DNA from: Bacteroidales bacterium
GTDB lineage: Bacteria > Bacteroidota > Bacteroidia > Bacteroidales > P3
Length of the DNA: 47,350 nt
Direction of reading: 5' to 3'
Assembly: GCA_017962615.1 (NCBI GenBank)
Contig: JAGCUZ010000032.1
Span: forward strand, 1-47,350
The notes under the pieces were generated by a model. The model was not told where the DNA came from. It did no database searches and was given only the letters and a program-made list of their open reading frames with translations. This document shows positions 1 through 9,920 of this stretch, piece after piece. Position 1 is the first letter of the stretch. Every line of letters starts with the position of its first letter. The translations under genes were made by a program, and so were the position numbers.

Positions 1-596
1 GTCCAGCCACTCATATTGCACGTTATCTCAAGGCCTGTGGTGTCTATATAGCCCACGTCGATGATGTGCTGTTCCAGCACGTTGCCGTCGTGGTCGAAGG
101 TTATAAAGGCATTTGATGGGACGTTGCCGAAAATGCTGTCGTTTGTCTTCAAATAGCCCGCGTCGGCAGCAGTGAGCAGGGTGTCGAGATAATACAGAAA
201 TCCGCCCATGTTGTGCGACAGTTTAAGGCCTATCATAATCATGAAGGCGCTGTCGCCCACTTCGCTGAAGCCATACGCATAGGTGTTGTGTGTAGTGTAG
301 ATGGCTTTGTGCCATACCAGCTCGCCAGCAGGCGAGAGCTTAGCAACCATGACACTCCTGCTGTTGTCCGTAACTATCTCTTGCGGCAACAGCCGCTCGC
401 CGCAAAGCGTGGCCTCAGGCGAGAAAGAACCAAAAATGTAGATGTTGCCTTCCGAGTCGACGCACGAGCCTTTTATGTCGTTCTTGCGCTCGCTGGTGCC
501 GTCCGACCCGGTGTACGACTGCACCCACCTGAACCCCTGCCCCTGCACGACAACAGACAGGGCAGCAAAAAGCATCAGGAAAACTGTTTTTTTCAT
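1..596 (-). CDS. Secreted protein, partial (left edge), possible beta-propeller-type
   Basis: The first 198 residues of a protein that runs off the left edge of the window. It begins with a signal peptide (MKKTVFLMLFAALSVVVQG) and continues with short beta-rich stretches such as DSEGNIYIFGSFS and VAKLSPAGELVWHKAI. These resemble the repeating blades of SBBP/Kelch-like secreted proteins that Bacteroidetes often export. The C-terminus is missing, so a T9SS sorting domain cannot be checked. A consensus Bacteroidetes promoter lies about 135 bases upstream (731-760), so the gene is probably transcribed alone from there. Seen: the open frame and signal peptide. Inferred: propeller fold and secretion. 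No specific function can be given. Confidence 0.7.
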   Translation of the reverse strand, partial: MKKTVFLMLFAALSVVVQGQGFRWVQSYTGSDGTSERKNDIKGSCVDSEGNIYIFGSFSPEATLCGERLLPQEIVTDNSRSVMVAKLSPAGELVWHKAIYTTHNTYAYGFSEVGDSAFMIMIGLKLSHNMGGFLYYLDTLLTAADAGYLKTNDSIFGNVPSNAFITFDHDGNVLEQHIIDVGYIDTTGLEITCNMSGW

Positions 597-730
597 ATCA
601 CTTTGTTGTTTGTATAACATTTATTTGTTTATTCATACACGTCCAGACAATGGTTAATTATCCCTAACACACTAATATACATGTGTTCCATTTGTCTTAT
701 ACAGTAAAATGCGTGCCAATATGGAATGTG

Positions 731-760
731 CAAATATACACATTATTTCCAATAATGCAA
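731..760 (-). promoter_or_regulatory. Bacteroidetes sigma-ABfr promoter for the left-edge secreted protein
   Basis: Read on the minus strand this is TTG, 19 bases, TATATTTG, an exact match to the Bacteroidetes -33/-7 consensus (TTG...TAnnTTTG). It implies a start of transcription near 725 and a leader of about 130 bases before the ATG at 596. Confidence 0.7.
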
Positions 761-835
761 GAAAAAAATGTTCTGGCGCTGGGACGAGGAGGGGGACAGC
801 ATGAGGGTGGACCCGTAGAGGTGCCGACGCTGAGC

Positions 836-3340
836 TTACTCGCTGTAGTAGACGCGCTTCACTCGGGGCGAGACGGAGGTGAGTATCTCGTAGGGGATGG
901 TGCCTGCGGCCTGCGACATCTGCTGCATGAGGTGTACATCGCCGAAGACCACGACCTCGTCGCCCTCGCAGCAGTCCACCCCTGTGACATCGAGGAAGCA
1001 CATGTCCATGCATATATTGCCTATTATCGGCACCTCGCGGCCTGCCACTGAGACGCGGCCGCGCCCCTGTCCGAGGCGGCGGCACAGCCCGTCGGCGTAG
1101 CCTATGGGGATGATGGCGATGCGCGAGTCGACCTGCGCCACCCAGTGGCGGCCATAGCCCACGGAGTCGCCTGCGGCTATATGCTTTATCTGCGAGATTC
1201 GTGTCTTGAGGCGGCTCACCGGCGCAAGATGCGCCTGCACGTCGGGCTCGGGGGCATAGCCGTAGAGGCCTATGCCCAGGCGCACCATATCCATCTGTGC
1301 CTCGGGGAAACGGGCTATGCCCGACGAGTTGAGGATATGGCAACAGATATCATCCTGCCCGAGTCGTTGGCGCAACGCGCCGTTCCACTGGCGGAAGAGA
1401 CTGATCTGGCGGTTGGTGAAGTCGTCCATCGACGGGTCGTCGCTACAGGCCAGGTGCGAGAATATAGAGCATACACGCAGCGGGCAGTCCTCGCGCGAAA
1501 GCCTGTCGGCCAGCTCGTCGACATCGTCGCCCGAGAAGCCCAGCCGGTGCATACCGGTGTCGAACTCCACATGGATGGGTATCTTCGCGCCGCGGTCTTT
1601 ATAGAGGGCTGCCGCCTGACTGAAAGCGTCGAGGGTGCGGAAGCTATATATCACTGGCTCAAGGCCGTATTGTATAATATTGTCGAAGCAGGCCTCCTCG
1701 GGGTTCATCACCATGACGGGCAGACTTATGCCGTTGCGGCGTAGCTCGACGCCCTCGTCGCAGTAGGCCACGGTGAGGTAGTCCACATGGTTGTACTGCA
1801 GCCTGTTGGCCACCTCGACCATGCCTGCGCCGTAAGACGACGCCTTGACCATGGCCATCAGCTTGGTGCAGGGCCTGAGCAACGAGCGGTAGTAGTTGAG
1901 GTTGCGCACCAATGCGTCGAGGTTCACCTCCATGACGGTCTCGTGCAGCTTGCGCTGCAACAGCTTGGCTATCCGCTCGAAGCGGAACATACGTGCACCT
2001 TTTATCAGCACCGTCTCGTTTTGGAACGACGCGAGGTTGCAATGCTGCATGAAGTCTTCGGTAGTCGGATAGAAGGCGGCATCCATACCGCTGAAGGCTT
2101 CGCTGTTGCGTGCTATCGCCTCGCCGATGCCTATCAAGCGCCGTATGCCGCGCTGCCCTGCCAGCTCGGCCACACGTCGGTACAACTCCGCCTCGGGCAC
2201 GCCGGTCTGCAGCATATCGCTCACGATGAGGGTCTTGCTTGTATGCTGCTGCTCGTGGTGCACAAAATCCAGCGCTATGGCGAGCGAGTTGAGGTCGAGG
2301 CTGTAGCCATCGTTGACAATGAGGCAGTTGTTGACACCCTCCATCAGCTCCATACGCATGGCCACCGGCGCGAGCCGCGCACAGCGCTCGGCAATCAACG
2401 CCCCGCTGTAGCCTTGCAGGAAGAGGAACGAGACACAATGCATGGCGTTCTCGACGCTGGCACGGTCGACGAAAGGTATACGTACCTGCACCGTCTCGCC
2501 GCCACGGCGCACCGTAAGCACCGAGCCGTCGGTTCCGACCTGCACGTCCACCAGTTGCACCGCATCGTCGGCCGAATGGCCCCAGGTGAACCGCTGCACG
2601 CCGCGCAGCTCGGACGACTCCTTCACAGCGCTGTCGATGTCTTTATAGTCAGAGCAGTATATAAGGCTGTCGCAGTGCACAAAGAGCCGCAGTTTCTCGT
2701 CTATCTTCTGGCGCCTGTCGGCGAAGTTCTCGTCGTGCGCCGCACCTATGTTTGTGAATATGCCTATCGTTGGTTCAATGACCTCGCGGAGCCTCTCCAT
2801 CTCGCCTGCCTCGCTTATGCCAGCCTCGAAGACACCCATCTCCGAATCGTCGGCCAGCTGCCATACCGATAACGGCACACCTATCTGCGAGTTGTAGCTC
2901 TTGGGACTTGCCACCACCCTTCTGTCGCCAGCCAGCAGCTGCACAATCCAGTCCTTGACGATGGTCTTGCCATTGCTCCCCGTGATGCCTACCACGGGTA
3001 TGCGGTGTTGCCTGCGCCTGGCTGCCGCCACTTGCTGCAAAGCCAGCACCACATCGTCGACTATCCACACGTTGGCATCCCTGCAGCAACCCAGCAGGCC
3101 GTCGGCATCGGCCGTGGGCACCACGAAGTTGCGCACGCCAGCGTCATACAAGGCAGGCACGAAACGCACGCCGTTGTTGCGCTTGGTGGGTATGGCAAAG
3201 AACAACGCCCCCTCGGGGCTGCCCGCCTTGCGGCTGTCGGTGAGCAGCGACACCACCTCGGCATCGGGGTTTACAATCCGGGCTCCCGTATGCTGTATTG
3301 TCAGGTTAATCTCCGAAGCTTTCATATTCAATTCCTCCAA
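836..3340 (-). CDS. murF-alr: Bifunctional MurF / alanine racemase fusion
   Basis: An 834-residue fusion. The N-terminal half is a Mur ligase (UDP-N-acetylmuramoyl-tripeptide:D-Ala-D-Ala ligase): ATP-binding loop GITGSNGKT at 118-126, and KSYNSQIGVP at 147-156, where the family has its usual acceptor-site motif. From about residue 468 follows a fold-type III PLP alanine racemase: PLP lysine K499 in AMVKASSYG, catalytic tyrosine Y729 in SVGYG, and the family signature NICMDMCFLDVTG near 776. It would make D-Ala and add D-Ala-D-Ala to the muropeptide in the cytoplasm. This fusion is well known in Bacteroidetes. Both halves keep their key residues, so both are probably active. An internal ATG at residue 6 (3325) is an equally good start. 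It is the last gene of a minus-strand run behind dnaJ and the DUF2851 gene. Confidence 0.95.
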   Translation of the reverse strand: MEELNMKASEINLTIQHTGARIVNPDAEVVSLLTDSRKAGSPEGALFFAIPTKRNNGVRFVPALYDAGVRNFVVPTADADGLLGCCRDANVWIVDDVVLALQQVAAARRRQHRIPVVGITGSNGKTIVKDWIVQLLAGDRRVVASPKSYNSQIGVPLSVWQLADDSEMGVFEAGISEAGEMERLREVIEPTIGIFTNIGAAHDENFADRRQKIDEKLRLFVHCDSLIYCSDYKDIDSAVKESSELRGVQRFTWGHSADDAVQLVDVQVGTDGSVLTVRRGGETVQVRIPFVDRASVENAMHCVSFLFLQGYSGALIAERCARLAPVAMRMELMEGVNNCLIVNDGYSLDLNSLAIALDFVHHEQQHTSKTLIVSDMLQTGVPEAELYRRVAELAGQRGIRRLIGIGEAIARNSEAFSGMDAAFYPTTEDFMQHCNLASFQNETVLIKGARMFRFERIAKLLQRKLHETVMEVNLDALVRNLNYYRSLLRPCTKLMAMVKASSYGAGMVEVANRLQYNHVDYLTVAYCDEGVELRRNGISLPVMVMNPEEACFDNIIQYGLEPVIYSFRTLDAFSQAAALYKDRGAKIPIHVEFDTGMHRLGFSGDDVDELADRLSREDCPLRVCSIFSHLACSDDPSMDDFTNRQISLFRQWNGALRQRLGQDDICCHILNSSGIARFPEAQMDMVRLGIGLYGYAPEPDVQAHLAPVSRLKTRISQIKHIAAGDSVGYGRHWVAQVDSRIAIIPIGYADGLCRRLGQGRGRVSVAGREVPIIGNICMDMCFLDVTGVDCCEGDEVVVFGDVHLMQQMSQAAGTIPYEILTSVSPRVKRVYYSE

Positions 3341-3379
3341 CGATATAGGCGTAATAACGCAAAAACCGGCTAAATAATA

Positions 3380-4669
3380 TCAACAGGGCTCAACAATCCT
3401 CAGAATACGGCTTCCGAGGTGGCAGTTGAGGCACTTCTTGTTGCCGCAGTACTCGTTGTGCAGTTGTATGAGTGCCTGCGACTGTGCCGCACTGTCGGCC
3501 TCCACGCCAAGCCCTTTCCACATACGCACGATGTTGTTGTCCTCGGGCGGCAGCTGCTGAAGCAAGAGGTAGGCACGCTCGCGCAGCGACTCGTCGTCGT
3601 GCTTCACCCCGTATTCAAAAAGCAGAGGCACCCATGCGTTGATAATCAGATTGCAGGCCATAGCCTCGCCCGTCTGTACGCCATGCGCAGCCTTCGATGG
3701 ACGGTCGAACCGGTAGTGGTCGCGCCAATAGGCCGACGCTTCGACCTCGAAGCTGTGCCGCAGAAGCGCAGCGTCGTTGTTGTCGAGCAATTGCGAGAAG
3801 AGCCCGTGCGAGCGATGCAGCAAGGCGGCGAACTGCGATATCCTCAACGTGGGGAACCCCGACGGCCGCAGGCGGAAGAACTTCCACCAGGTGCCGTCAA
3901 TGGGCGTGAGGTTGTAGGCCTTGCGCATATACCGATACTCTGTCTGCATGCGCAGAGGGTAGTCGTCGTCGAAATCCTGCTCCAACATGCCGGCCTGGCC
4001 AAACAGCAAAGCCTCGATCCTGAACAGGTCGTCCTTAATCTTTGCCACCACGCCCAGCGGCGTGGCCTTTGCCAGCATCTCGAAGGCGAAAGCATTGGTG
4101 CGGCCGCCAAAGTAACGCGCCACAACCAAATAGCAGCAGTCTGTCCAACTGCCATTGGCATGGTTCAGCAACCGCTCCACATCGGCCGTCTTCCGCTCAA
4201 TGCGTTCCACCGTGAGCCGTTCCATCCAGCTGTGGAGGGTGAAAGGCGGCACGCTTTTAAGCCATTGCGCACACGGCACCTCGGCTGTAGACGGCGGATT
4301 CATAAGCGCCTCGTAGTGCGCAAGCACATGGCCTGGGATGCGGCCCCGCAACTCCAACGTAGGGGGCGTGCGCCCGTTGCTCATCACTATGTCGGCATCG
4401 TGCTCGTACACCACATGCAGCACCACATTGTCGTACGACTTGTCGTCGCTGTGGCCGTGTCGGTTCCAATCAGAGCTGTGTATATGAACCTCCACGCTGC
4501 CAACCCATTCCAGACTCCCGATAGATATATGGGCATTGAAGAAGTCGGGACCTGCGTCGAGGTTGAGGTCGCCGCTGCGCATCACCTTGAGCGGCTGCCC
4601 GTCGGTGGTTACAAGCGGCTCCTCGAGCAGCTTGTGCTGCCATATATATTGAAGGAAAGCCTCGTTCAC
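3380..4669 (-). CDS. DUF2851 family protein
   Basis: A 429-residue cytoplasmic protein with no signal peptide. The N-terminus ([19 protein letters not shown], then [14 protein letters not shown] and [15 protein letters not shown]) is typical of the DUF2851 family of Bacteroidetes, whose function is unknown. The conserved acidic and histidine residues at about 37-80 ([19 protein letters not shown]) look like a nuclease-type metal site, but that is only an inference. The C-terminus has a small cysteine cluster ([12 protein letters not shown]) that could bind zinc. Its ATG overlaps the dnaJ stop by 4 bases, so the two are probably translationally coupled. The murF-alr start lies 39 bases downstream. 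Confidence 0.85.
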   Translation of the reverse strand: MNEAFLQYIWQHKLLEEPLVTTDGQPLKVMRSGDLNLDAGPDFFNAHISIGSLEWVGSVEVHIHSSDWNRHGHSDDKSYDNVVLHVVYEHDADIVMSNGRTPPTLELRGRIPGHVLAHYEALMNPPSTAEVPCAQWLKSVPPFTLHSWMERLTVERIERKTADVERLLNHANGSWTDCCYLVVARYFGGRTNAFAFEMLAKATPLGVVAKIKDDLFRIEALLFGQAGMLEQDFDDDYPLRMQTEYRYMRKAYNLTPIDGTWWKFFRLRPSGFPTLRISQFAALLHRSHGLFSQLLDNNDAALLRHSFEVEASAYWRDHYRFDRPSKAAHGVQTGEAMACNLIINAWVPLLFEYGVKHDDESLRERAYLLLQQLPPEDNNIVRMWKGLGVEADSAAQSQALIQLHNEYCGNKKCLNCHLGSRILRIVEPC

Positions 4670-5829
4670 CGGTCGAAGAGGTCTTTCATCTTGTCAAAGA
4701 ATCCCCGTTCCTGCTTGGAGGGGTTGGGCTTGAAGTTGGGCGACTCCTGCAGCTTCTCGAGCAGAGCCTTCTCCTCGCGTGTGACGCTCTTGGGCACCCA
4801 CACGTTGACACACACCAGCAGGTCGCCGCGGCCGTAGCCGTTGAGCGACGGCAGTCCTTTGCCGCGCAAGCGCAGCACCTTGCCCGAAGGCATGCCCTGC
4901 TCTATCTTGACCTTGACCTTCCCGTTGAGGGTCGGCACCTCGAGGGTCGTGCCCATGGCCGCCTCGGGGAAGGTTATATAGGCGTTGTAATAGAGGTTGC
5001 TGTCCTGACGCTCAAAAACCTCGTGTGGCTGTTCCTCCACCACGACGATAAGGTCGCCCGGCACACCGCCGTGAGGCGCGGCGTTGCCGCTGCCGCTCAT
5101 CGACAGCTGCATACCATCGGCAACACCTGCCGGTATACGTATGGATATCACCTCGTCGGACTTCACTATGCCTTCGCCGTGGCAGTCGGGACATTTGTCC
5201 TTGATTATCCTGCCTTCACCACCGCAGTAAGGACACACCGACTGCGTCTGCATCTGTCCCAGTATGGTGCGGCGCACCTCGGTAACCACGCCGCTACCGT
5301 GGCAGTGCGAGCAGGTCTCGTAGGCATTACCACGCGCACCCGTGCCGCCGCAGGTCTTGCAGGGCACATATTTGTTCACTCGCACCTTCTTCTCGGCACC
5401 TTTGTCAATCTCTTCGAGGGTCAGCTTAACCTTGATACGCAGGTTGCTGCCGTGCATCACCCTGCGCCCGCGGCCTTGCGCCGAGCCGCCGAAGCCACTG
5501 AAACCGCTGAAGCCGCCACCTCCAAACAGGTCGCCGAAGATATCGCCGAACTGCGAGAAGATGTCGTTCATGTTCATGCCGCCGCTGCCGTATCCGCCAG
5601 CGCCGTCCAGTCCCGCATGACCGAACTGGTCGTAGCGAGCCTTCTTGTCGGGATTGCTCAGAACATCGTACGCTTCCGCAGCCTCCTTGAACTTCTCCTC
5701 GGCATCCTTGTCGCCGGGGTTGCGGTCGGGATGGTACTGCAGAGCCAGCTTGCGATAGGCTTTCTTCAACTCATCCGGAGTGGCGTTCTTCCCAACGCCG
5801 AGTACCTCGTAATAATCTCTCTTTGACAT
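4666..5829 (-). CDS. dnaJ: Chaperone protein DnaJ
   Basis: A full-length type I DnaJ (387 residues), the Hsp40 co-chaperone that delivers unfolded clients to DnaK and stimulates its ATPase. It has the J domain with HPD at 33-35, a Gly/Phe-rich linker at about 70-120, the four zinc-finger repeats [24 protein letters not shown] and CPDCHGEG at roughly 155-235, and the C-terminal substrate-binding domains. It lies 29 bases downstream of grpE and overlaps the DUF2851 gene by 4 bases. dnaK is not in the window. No CIRCE-type inverted repeat was recognised upstream. Confidence 0.97.
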   Translation of the reverse strand: MSKRDYYEVLGVGKNATPDELKKAYRKLALQYHPDRNPGDKDAEEKFKEAAEAYDVLSNPDKKARYDQFGHAGLDGAGGYGSGGMNMNDIFSQFGDIFGDLFGGGGFSGFSGFGGSAQGRGRRVMHGSNLRIKVKLTLEEIDKGAEKKVRVNKYVPCKTCGGTGARGNAYETCSHCHGSGVVTEVRRTILGQMQTQSVCPYCGGEGRIIKDKCPDCHGEGIVKSDEVISIRIPAGVADGMQLSMSGSGNAAPHGGVPGDLIVVVEEQPHEVFERQDSNLYYNAYITFPEAAMGTTLEVPTLNGKVKVKIEQGMPSGKVLRLRGKGLPSLNGYGRGDLLVCVNVWVPKSVTREEKALLEKLQESPNFKPNPSKQERGFFDKMKDLFDR

Positions 5830-5858
5830 ATCTGTATTCTATCCTTATTTCGCTTTGT

Positions 5859-6503
5859 TTATACCGCAACGACGACCTTGGCGTGTCTCAGCACGCTGTC
5901 GTTCAGGTAATAGCCTTTCTCCACCACATCGACCACCACGCCTTTCTGCGTCTCGTCGGTGGCAGGGAACTGCGCGACAGCGTCGTGTATGTTGTCGTCG
6001 AACCGCTCCCCTTTAGCCTCGATAGGCTTAAGGCCTTTGGATTGCAACGTATTCACCAACTTGTTATAAATCAGCTGCACACCCTCGCGGGCATCGTTGT
6101 CTTCGGGAATCGTGGCCAGAGCGCGCTCCATGTCGTCGACAACGGGAAGTACCAGTTTTATAATGTCGCGGCCTCCGTTAAGCAGCAACTCGGCTTTCTC
6201 GTGCTGGGTGCGCTTGCGGAAATTCTCGAACTCTGCCATGGTGCGCAGGTACTTGTCGTTGAGCTGGACAAGTTTCTCGCCCATCTCCTGCAACTTTTCA
6301 TCGTTGTTGTCGCGGTGACGCTCGAAGCGGTGCTTGCGCATCTTCTTTTTACCGTCCTGTTCTTCATCGTTTTTATCCACCTCTTCGGTCGGCGTGGATG
6401 CCTCGTTTTTGGTGGTCTCGTTCTCTGCCGCATCCTTGTCGCGTATGTCATCGTTCACCGGCGTCTCCTGCGTTGCGGTTTCTTTATTTATCTTTTCTTC
6501 CAT
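5859..6503 (-). CDS. grpE: Nucleotide exchange factor GrpE
   Basis: A 214-residue GrpE, the exchange factor of DnaK. The first 70 residues are highly charged and probably disordered, rich in Glu, Asp and Thr. A long coiled coil follows (EKLVQLNDKYLRTMAEFENF, about 78-97), then the family core with KRTQHEKAELLLNGG and LPVVDDMERAL, and the beta-rich C-terminal wing (DDNIHDAVAQFPATDETQKG). It stands directly before dnaJ. The ATG at 6503 fits the usual N-terminal length in Bacteroidetes. Confidence 0.95.
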   Translation of the reverse strand: MEEKINKETATQETPVNDDIRDKDAAENETTKNEASTPTEEVDKNDEEQDGKKKMRKHRFERHRDNNDEKLQEMGEKLVQLNDKYLRTMAEFENFRKRTQHEKAELLLNGGRDIIKLVLPVVDDMERALATIPEDNDAREGVQLIYNKLVNTLQSKGLKPIEAKGERFDDNIHDAVAQFPATDETQKGVVVDVVEKGYYLNDSVLRHAKVVVAV

Positions 6504-6629
6504 TATCTTGTGTATGTATTTTTAATTATATAATTCCAAGCTATTTACATTGCTGTGGCAACCATAGTTGCTTCATGCAGACTTATATGCATCAAAAATC
6601 ACACCAAAGCGGCCCTAACTGACAATTTG

Positions 6630-8183
6630 TCACCACTTGAACACATCCTGCCAACGCGCCGGCCGCCTGTCGGAATACCACGCAAAACCCGGCAACAGAC
6701 GTTGGTCGGCAGGCAATTTCGACAGCGGATAGGTGTACATGTCGGGGGCTCCGTATGTCACAACCCTGTCGGGACTCTTGTCGTTGAAATATATACGCAT
6801 GTCCTTCCCCGTGCCGACGTTGACCCCTATGAGCATCTGTATGCCTTTCTCGGGCTCCTCGGTTATATGGTACACCGTCTTGACGTTCTCGAACACATCG
6901 GCGTACAACGGCGAGCCTTTGTCAAAATGCACGACGCCACGCGCGCCCGACACCTGGTTGAACTTCAACGAGTCGACCTTCTCCACCGTGAAACAGTGGC
7001 CATCGAGTTTGGCGAGCTTGACGGCTCCGCTGTCGAGGAATATACTTATCGTGTCGGCAGTGCACTGCTGTTCGCCATACCAGGCCACAGGGCTGTAATA
7101 AAGCACTATCAACGAGTCGACGACCGAATAATAGACCGAGTCGCTCATGCCCTGCACGTCGTCCCTGTACAACTTGGCCTTATGATAGGCATGCACAGCG
7201 CAAAGTTTGTTGTTCTCATCGCTGTACAGATATATGGTGTCGGCATGCATGTAGAGCGTGTCGTCCTTGTCGACATAACGCACCAGCGCACTGTCGGTCA
7301 CATAAGAATAATGCTGTTCCTGGTTGTTCTCGCCGTAGCCGCCGCGGCACACCGTGTTGTTGACCGTGTCGACAATGCACACATGACCTATGGCTCTGGC
7401 GTGGTTGGTCTCCTCGGAATAGTGTAACGTATCGCATTCCAGCGTCTTGGCTCCATTCTCGACTCTCGACGCACGGTGCGACACCGCATAACGGCTGGCC
7501 GAATAATAGAAGCCTTTCTCGCTGTACACCACGGCGCTGTCGCTGTATATCCTCGTGGCGCTTACTATGTCGGCCCGCTCGGTCTTTGTATTGTATATAA
7601 GCGTGTCGGTGTACAGACTCGACGATGTGTCGGCAAGCACCACATCGCCGTAGATATAGAACTCGTCGAAAGCCGAGTTGTAATGGCCTTGACGGCTGTC
7701 GAGGGTGCGCCGTCCATTGACGGCATGGCCCCACTCGGTGTACGTCGCCGTCTCGGTGTTGCGGTCGTACACGAGGTTGTTGCTCTTAAGCACCGTGCCG
7801 CCGTCGATCAGCCGCACAGTGTCGCCCCAGATGTTCAGCACCTTGGTGTTGCCGTCGTAATACAGCCGCTGGCCATACACCACGGTAGTATCGGTGAGGA
7901 TTATCTTGATATTGCGGAAAGCCGTGAAGTCGTTACGCTGAGTGTTGAGCAACGCCGAATCGGCATAGAGCACCATGCCTTCATGATGTGCCTCCACCTT
8001 CTTGTACAGTATCCACACGTCGGGGTCGACCTTGTCCCTCGTACCCATGCCTGCCTCATACGTTATCAGCTTCTGCGCCTCTACATGCTGCACGCCGACA
8101 ACCATAAGCAAAGCAACAGCAGCATACCGCAGCATACCACTCGCTTGGGTCAGGCATTTAGGCTTTAGACATCGCAACGACAT
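6630..8183 (-). CDS. OstA/LptA-like LPS-transport-type periplasmic protein
   Basis: 517 residues with a signal peptide and repeated short beta-strand units of the OstA/LptA kind (for example HHEGMVLYADSALLN, VVYGQRLYYDGNTKVLNIWG, VLKSNNLVYDRNTETATYTE). The repeated pattern in which one strand names a coding step and the next a polar turn is typical of the beta-jellyroll bridge that carries LPS across the periplasm. The family in Bacteroidetes is usually named OstA-like. The ATG at 8183 gives a long 36-residue leader; the ATG at 8135 gives a standard 21-residue signal peptide ending HVEAQ and may be the true start. It sits between gldJ and grpE, and a terminator (8211-8238) separates it from gldJ. 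Confidence 0.8.
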   Translation of the reverse strand: MSLRCLKPKCLTQASGMLRYAAVALLMVVGVQHVEAQKLITYEAGMGTRDKVDPDVWILYKKVEAHHEGMVLYADSALLNTQRNDFTAFRNIKIILTDTTVVYGQRLYYDGNTKVLNIWGDTVRLIDGGTVLKSNNLVYDRNTETATYTEWGHAVNGRRTLDSRQGHYNSAFDEFYIYGDVVLADTSSSLYTDTLIYNTKTERADIVSATRIYSDSAVVYSEKGFYYSASRYAVSHRASRVENGAKTLECDTLHYSEETNHARAIGHVCIVDTVNNTVCRGGYGENNQEQHYSYVTDSALVRYVDKDDTLYMHADTIYLYSDENNKLCAVHAYHKAKLYRDDVQGMSDSVYYSVVDSLIVLYYSPVAWYGEQQCTADTISIFLDSGAVKLAKLDGHCFTVEKVDSLKFNQVSGARGVVHFDKGSPLYADVFENVKTVYHITEEPEKGIQMLIGVNVGTGKDMRIYFNDKSPDRVVTYGAPDMYTYPLSKLPADQRLLPGFAWYSDRRPARWQDVFKW

Positions 8184-8210
8184 ATCAGACTATAATGTTA
8201 TTCAAAAGTA

Positions 8211-8238
8211 AAAAAGGGCGCCTGCGGGCGCCCTTTTT
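8211..8238 (-). terminator. Rho-independent terminator after gldJ
   Basis: Perfect 7-base stem GGGCGCC / GGCGCCC with a TGCG loop, flanked by A5 on one side and T5 on the other, so it could work in both directions. It lies 18 bases after the gldJ stop and 27 bases before the OstA-like start, so it probably ends the porP-gldJ transcript. Confidence 0.85.
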
Positions 8239-8256
8239 ATCATGTCCGGAGCAGGA

Positions 8257-9825
8257 CTATTTCTCTGTACGCGAACCGAGACGGTCCATGGCGCAACGGA
8301 AACCGATCCATGCGGTGGACTTGTCCTGATCGTAGAAGCGGCGTGTGCCGGCCTGCATCCAATAGGCCCTGTCGGCCCACGAGCCGCCCTTCACGACACG
8401 CACCTTGTTGCTGATCAGAGAGGCAACCTCTTTCGACTTGGAGCTCTCGCGGTGGTACATCATGTTAGTCACGCTGTCGGGGTTGTTCAGCATAGCCGAA
8501 CCCTCCTCCTCTTCGCCTGCACCTCTCTCGTCGTCACTCTCGTCCTCTGCGGCCCACGAGGAGATGACATCCTTCGTCTCATAGTTGTAGATATTGGATG
8601 TATAGTCACCATCCAGGTAGTTGATGTTGTCGGCCTGACGGTAGTTGCGACGGTTCAGGTCGTCGTCGACGTTCACATAGGTGATGTTACCTGTCGTGTC
8701 GTTAATCTGCACCTCGTCGTCAATTATCAGCGCCTGCTGATACACGTTACCACGGAAGGGGTTCATATCCTCGCCACCCGTTGGGTTGGCATCCTTACGA
8801 TACACATCCATGCACCACTCGCTCACGTTACCGGCCATGTGATACAGACCGTAGTCGTTGGGGAAGTACCACTTCACCGGAGCGGTGTAGTCCCAACCGT
8901 CGTTCAGGTTGCCGGCCACACCCATGGCATCGCCGCGCGAACGCTTGAAGTTGGCAAGGAACTGGCCGTAGTATTTCGAGTTGGGCGAGCGGAGGCTCTG
9001 GCCCGACCACGGATAGGTGCGGTGCTCAACGATACGCTCGTCGTATGTGCGACCTACCAGACCCAGGGCTGCATACTCCCATTCAGCCTCTGTGGGCAGA
9101 CGGTAGCTTGCGCTCAGTATACCGTCGGCCACTCTGACCTTGCGGGGCTCGCCACCGGCACTGGGGTCGAGGTTCTCAAGTTCTTTCTTCACCTCGCCGC
9201 GGTACTGACCTGCGAGGTACACGTCGGTCTGGAACGCCGTGGCGGCCGACAGGTCGGTGAGGTCGAGCAGTATCACACCAGCCTCAACCAATATGCGCTC
9301 GTTGACACGGTCGGTTCTCCATTTGCAATAATTCATGGCCTGCTCCCAGCTCACGCCCACCACGGGATAGTCGTCGTAGATAGGGCTCTGGAAGTAGAAG
9401 TCGACGAAGCCCTCGCGCCATGCCAGCTTGTCGCGCCAGGCATTGGTGTCGGGATACGCCACGCGCACGCGCTCGGGATATTCCTCTCCATAGGCGCGTT
9501 TCATCCAGTAGATATACTCACGATAGTCGCGGTTGGCCACCTCGGTCTCGTCCATATAGAACGACGACACCGTGACGGTATGAGCTATGTTGTTCCACTC
9601 GAAACGTGCATCGTCGCTCATACGGCCCATGGTGAACGAACCGCCCTCAACGAAGACCAGACCGGGCTGCACCTGCTGCTCGTGGTACTCGTCATCGGCA
9701 ATTTCAAAGCCACCCCAATCAGGGTCATTGTAATTCCAACCTGTTGTGCTGGATTTCTGATGGCTGCAACCGCTCAGAAGGGCGCCTGCAACAGCCATGA
9801 CACATACAAATCTGATTAGTTTCAT
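8257..9825 (-). CDS. gldJ: Gliding-motility / T9SS lipoprotein GldJ
   Basis: A 522-residue lipoprotein with a signal peptide ending LLSGC (lipid-attached C20) and a formylglycine-generating-enzyme (FGE-sulfatase) fold from about residue 52 (PGLVFVEGGSFTMG) to the end (GFRCAMDRLG). The mature N-terminus TGWNYNDPDWGGFE is the GldJ signature and separates it from its paralogue GldK. In Flavobacterium GldJ is required for gliding and stabilises GldK in the T9SS. The fold is used structurally, and no catalytic role is expected. An Asp/Glu-rich insert (about residues 428-452, DESDDERGAGEEEEG) is notable. It follows a porP-like gene and stands near porU/porV, as in other Bacteroidetes. Confidence 0.85.
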   Translation of the reverse strand: MKLIRFVCVMAVAGALLSGCSHQKSSTTGWNYNDPDWGGFEIADDEYHEQQVQPGLVFVEGGSFTMGRMSDDARFEWNNIAHTVTVSSFYMDETEVANRDYREYIYWMKRAYGEEYPERVRVAYPDTNAWRDKLAWREGFVDFYFQSPIYDDYPVVGVSWEQAMNYCKWRTDRVNERILVEAGVILLDLTDLSAATAFQTDVYLAGQYRGEVKKELENLDPSAGGEPRKVRVADGILSASYRLPTEAEWEYAALGLVGRTYDERIVEHRTYPWSGQSLRSPNSKYYGQFLANFKRSRGDAMGVAGNLNDGWDYTAPVKWYFPNDYGLYHMAGNVSEWCMDVYRKDANPTGGEDMNPFRGNVYQQALIIDDEVQINDTTGNITYVNVDDDLNRRNYRQADNINYLDGDYTSNIYNYETKDVISSWAAEDESDDERGAGEEEEGSAMLNNPDSVTNMMYHRESSKSKEVASLISNKVRVVKGGSWADRAYWMQAGTRRFYDQDKSTAWIGFRCAMDRLGSRTEK

Positions 9826-9920
9826 AAATTATCAGGGTTTTGTTTTCTATTCTATACTTATACGTTTTTACCTTTAAAAAGTTGCGTTGCCGCTCTCTAT
9901 TTATCTATAATTAACATTTA

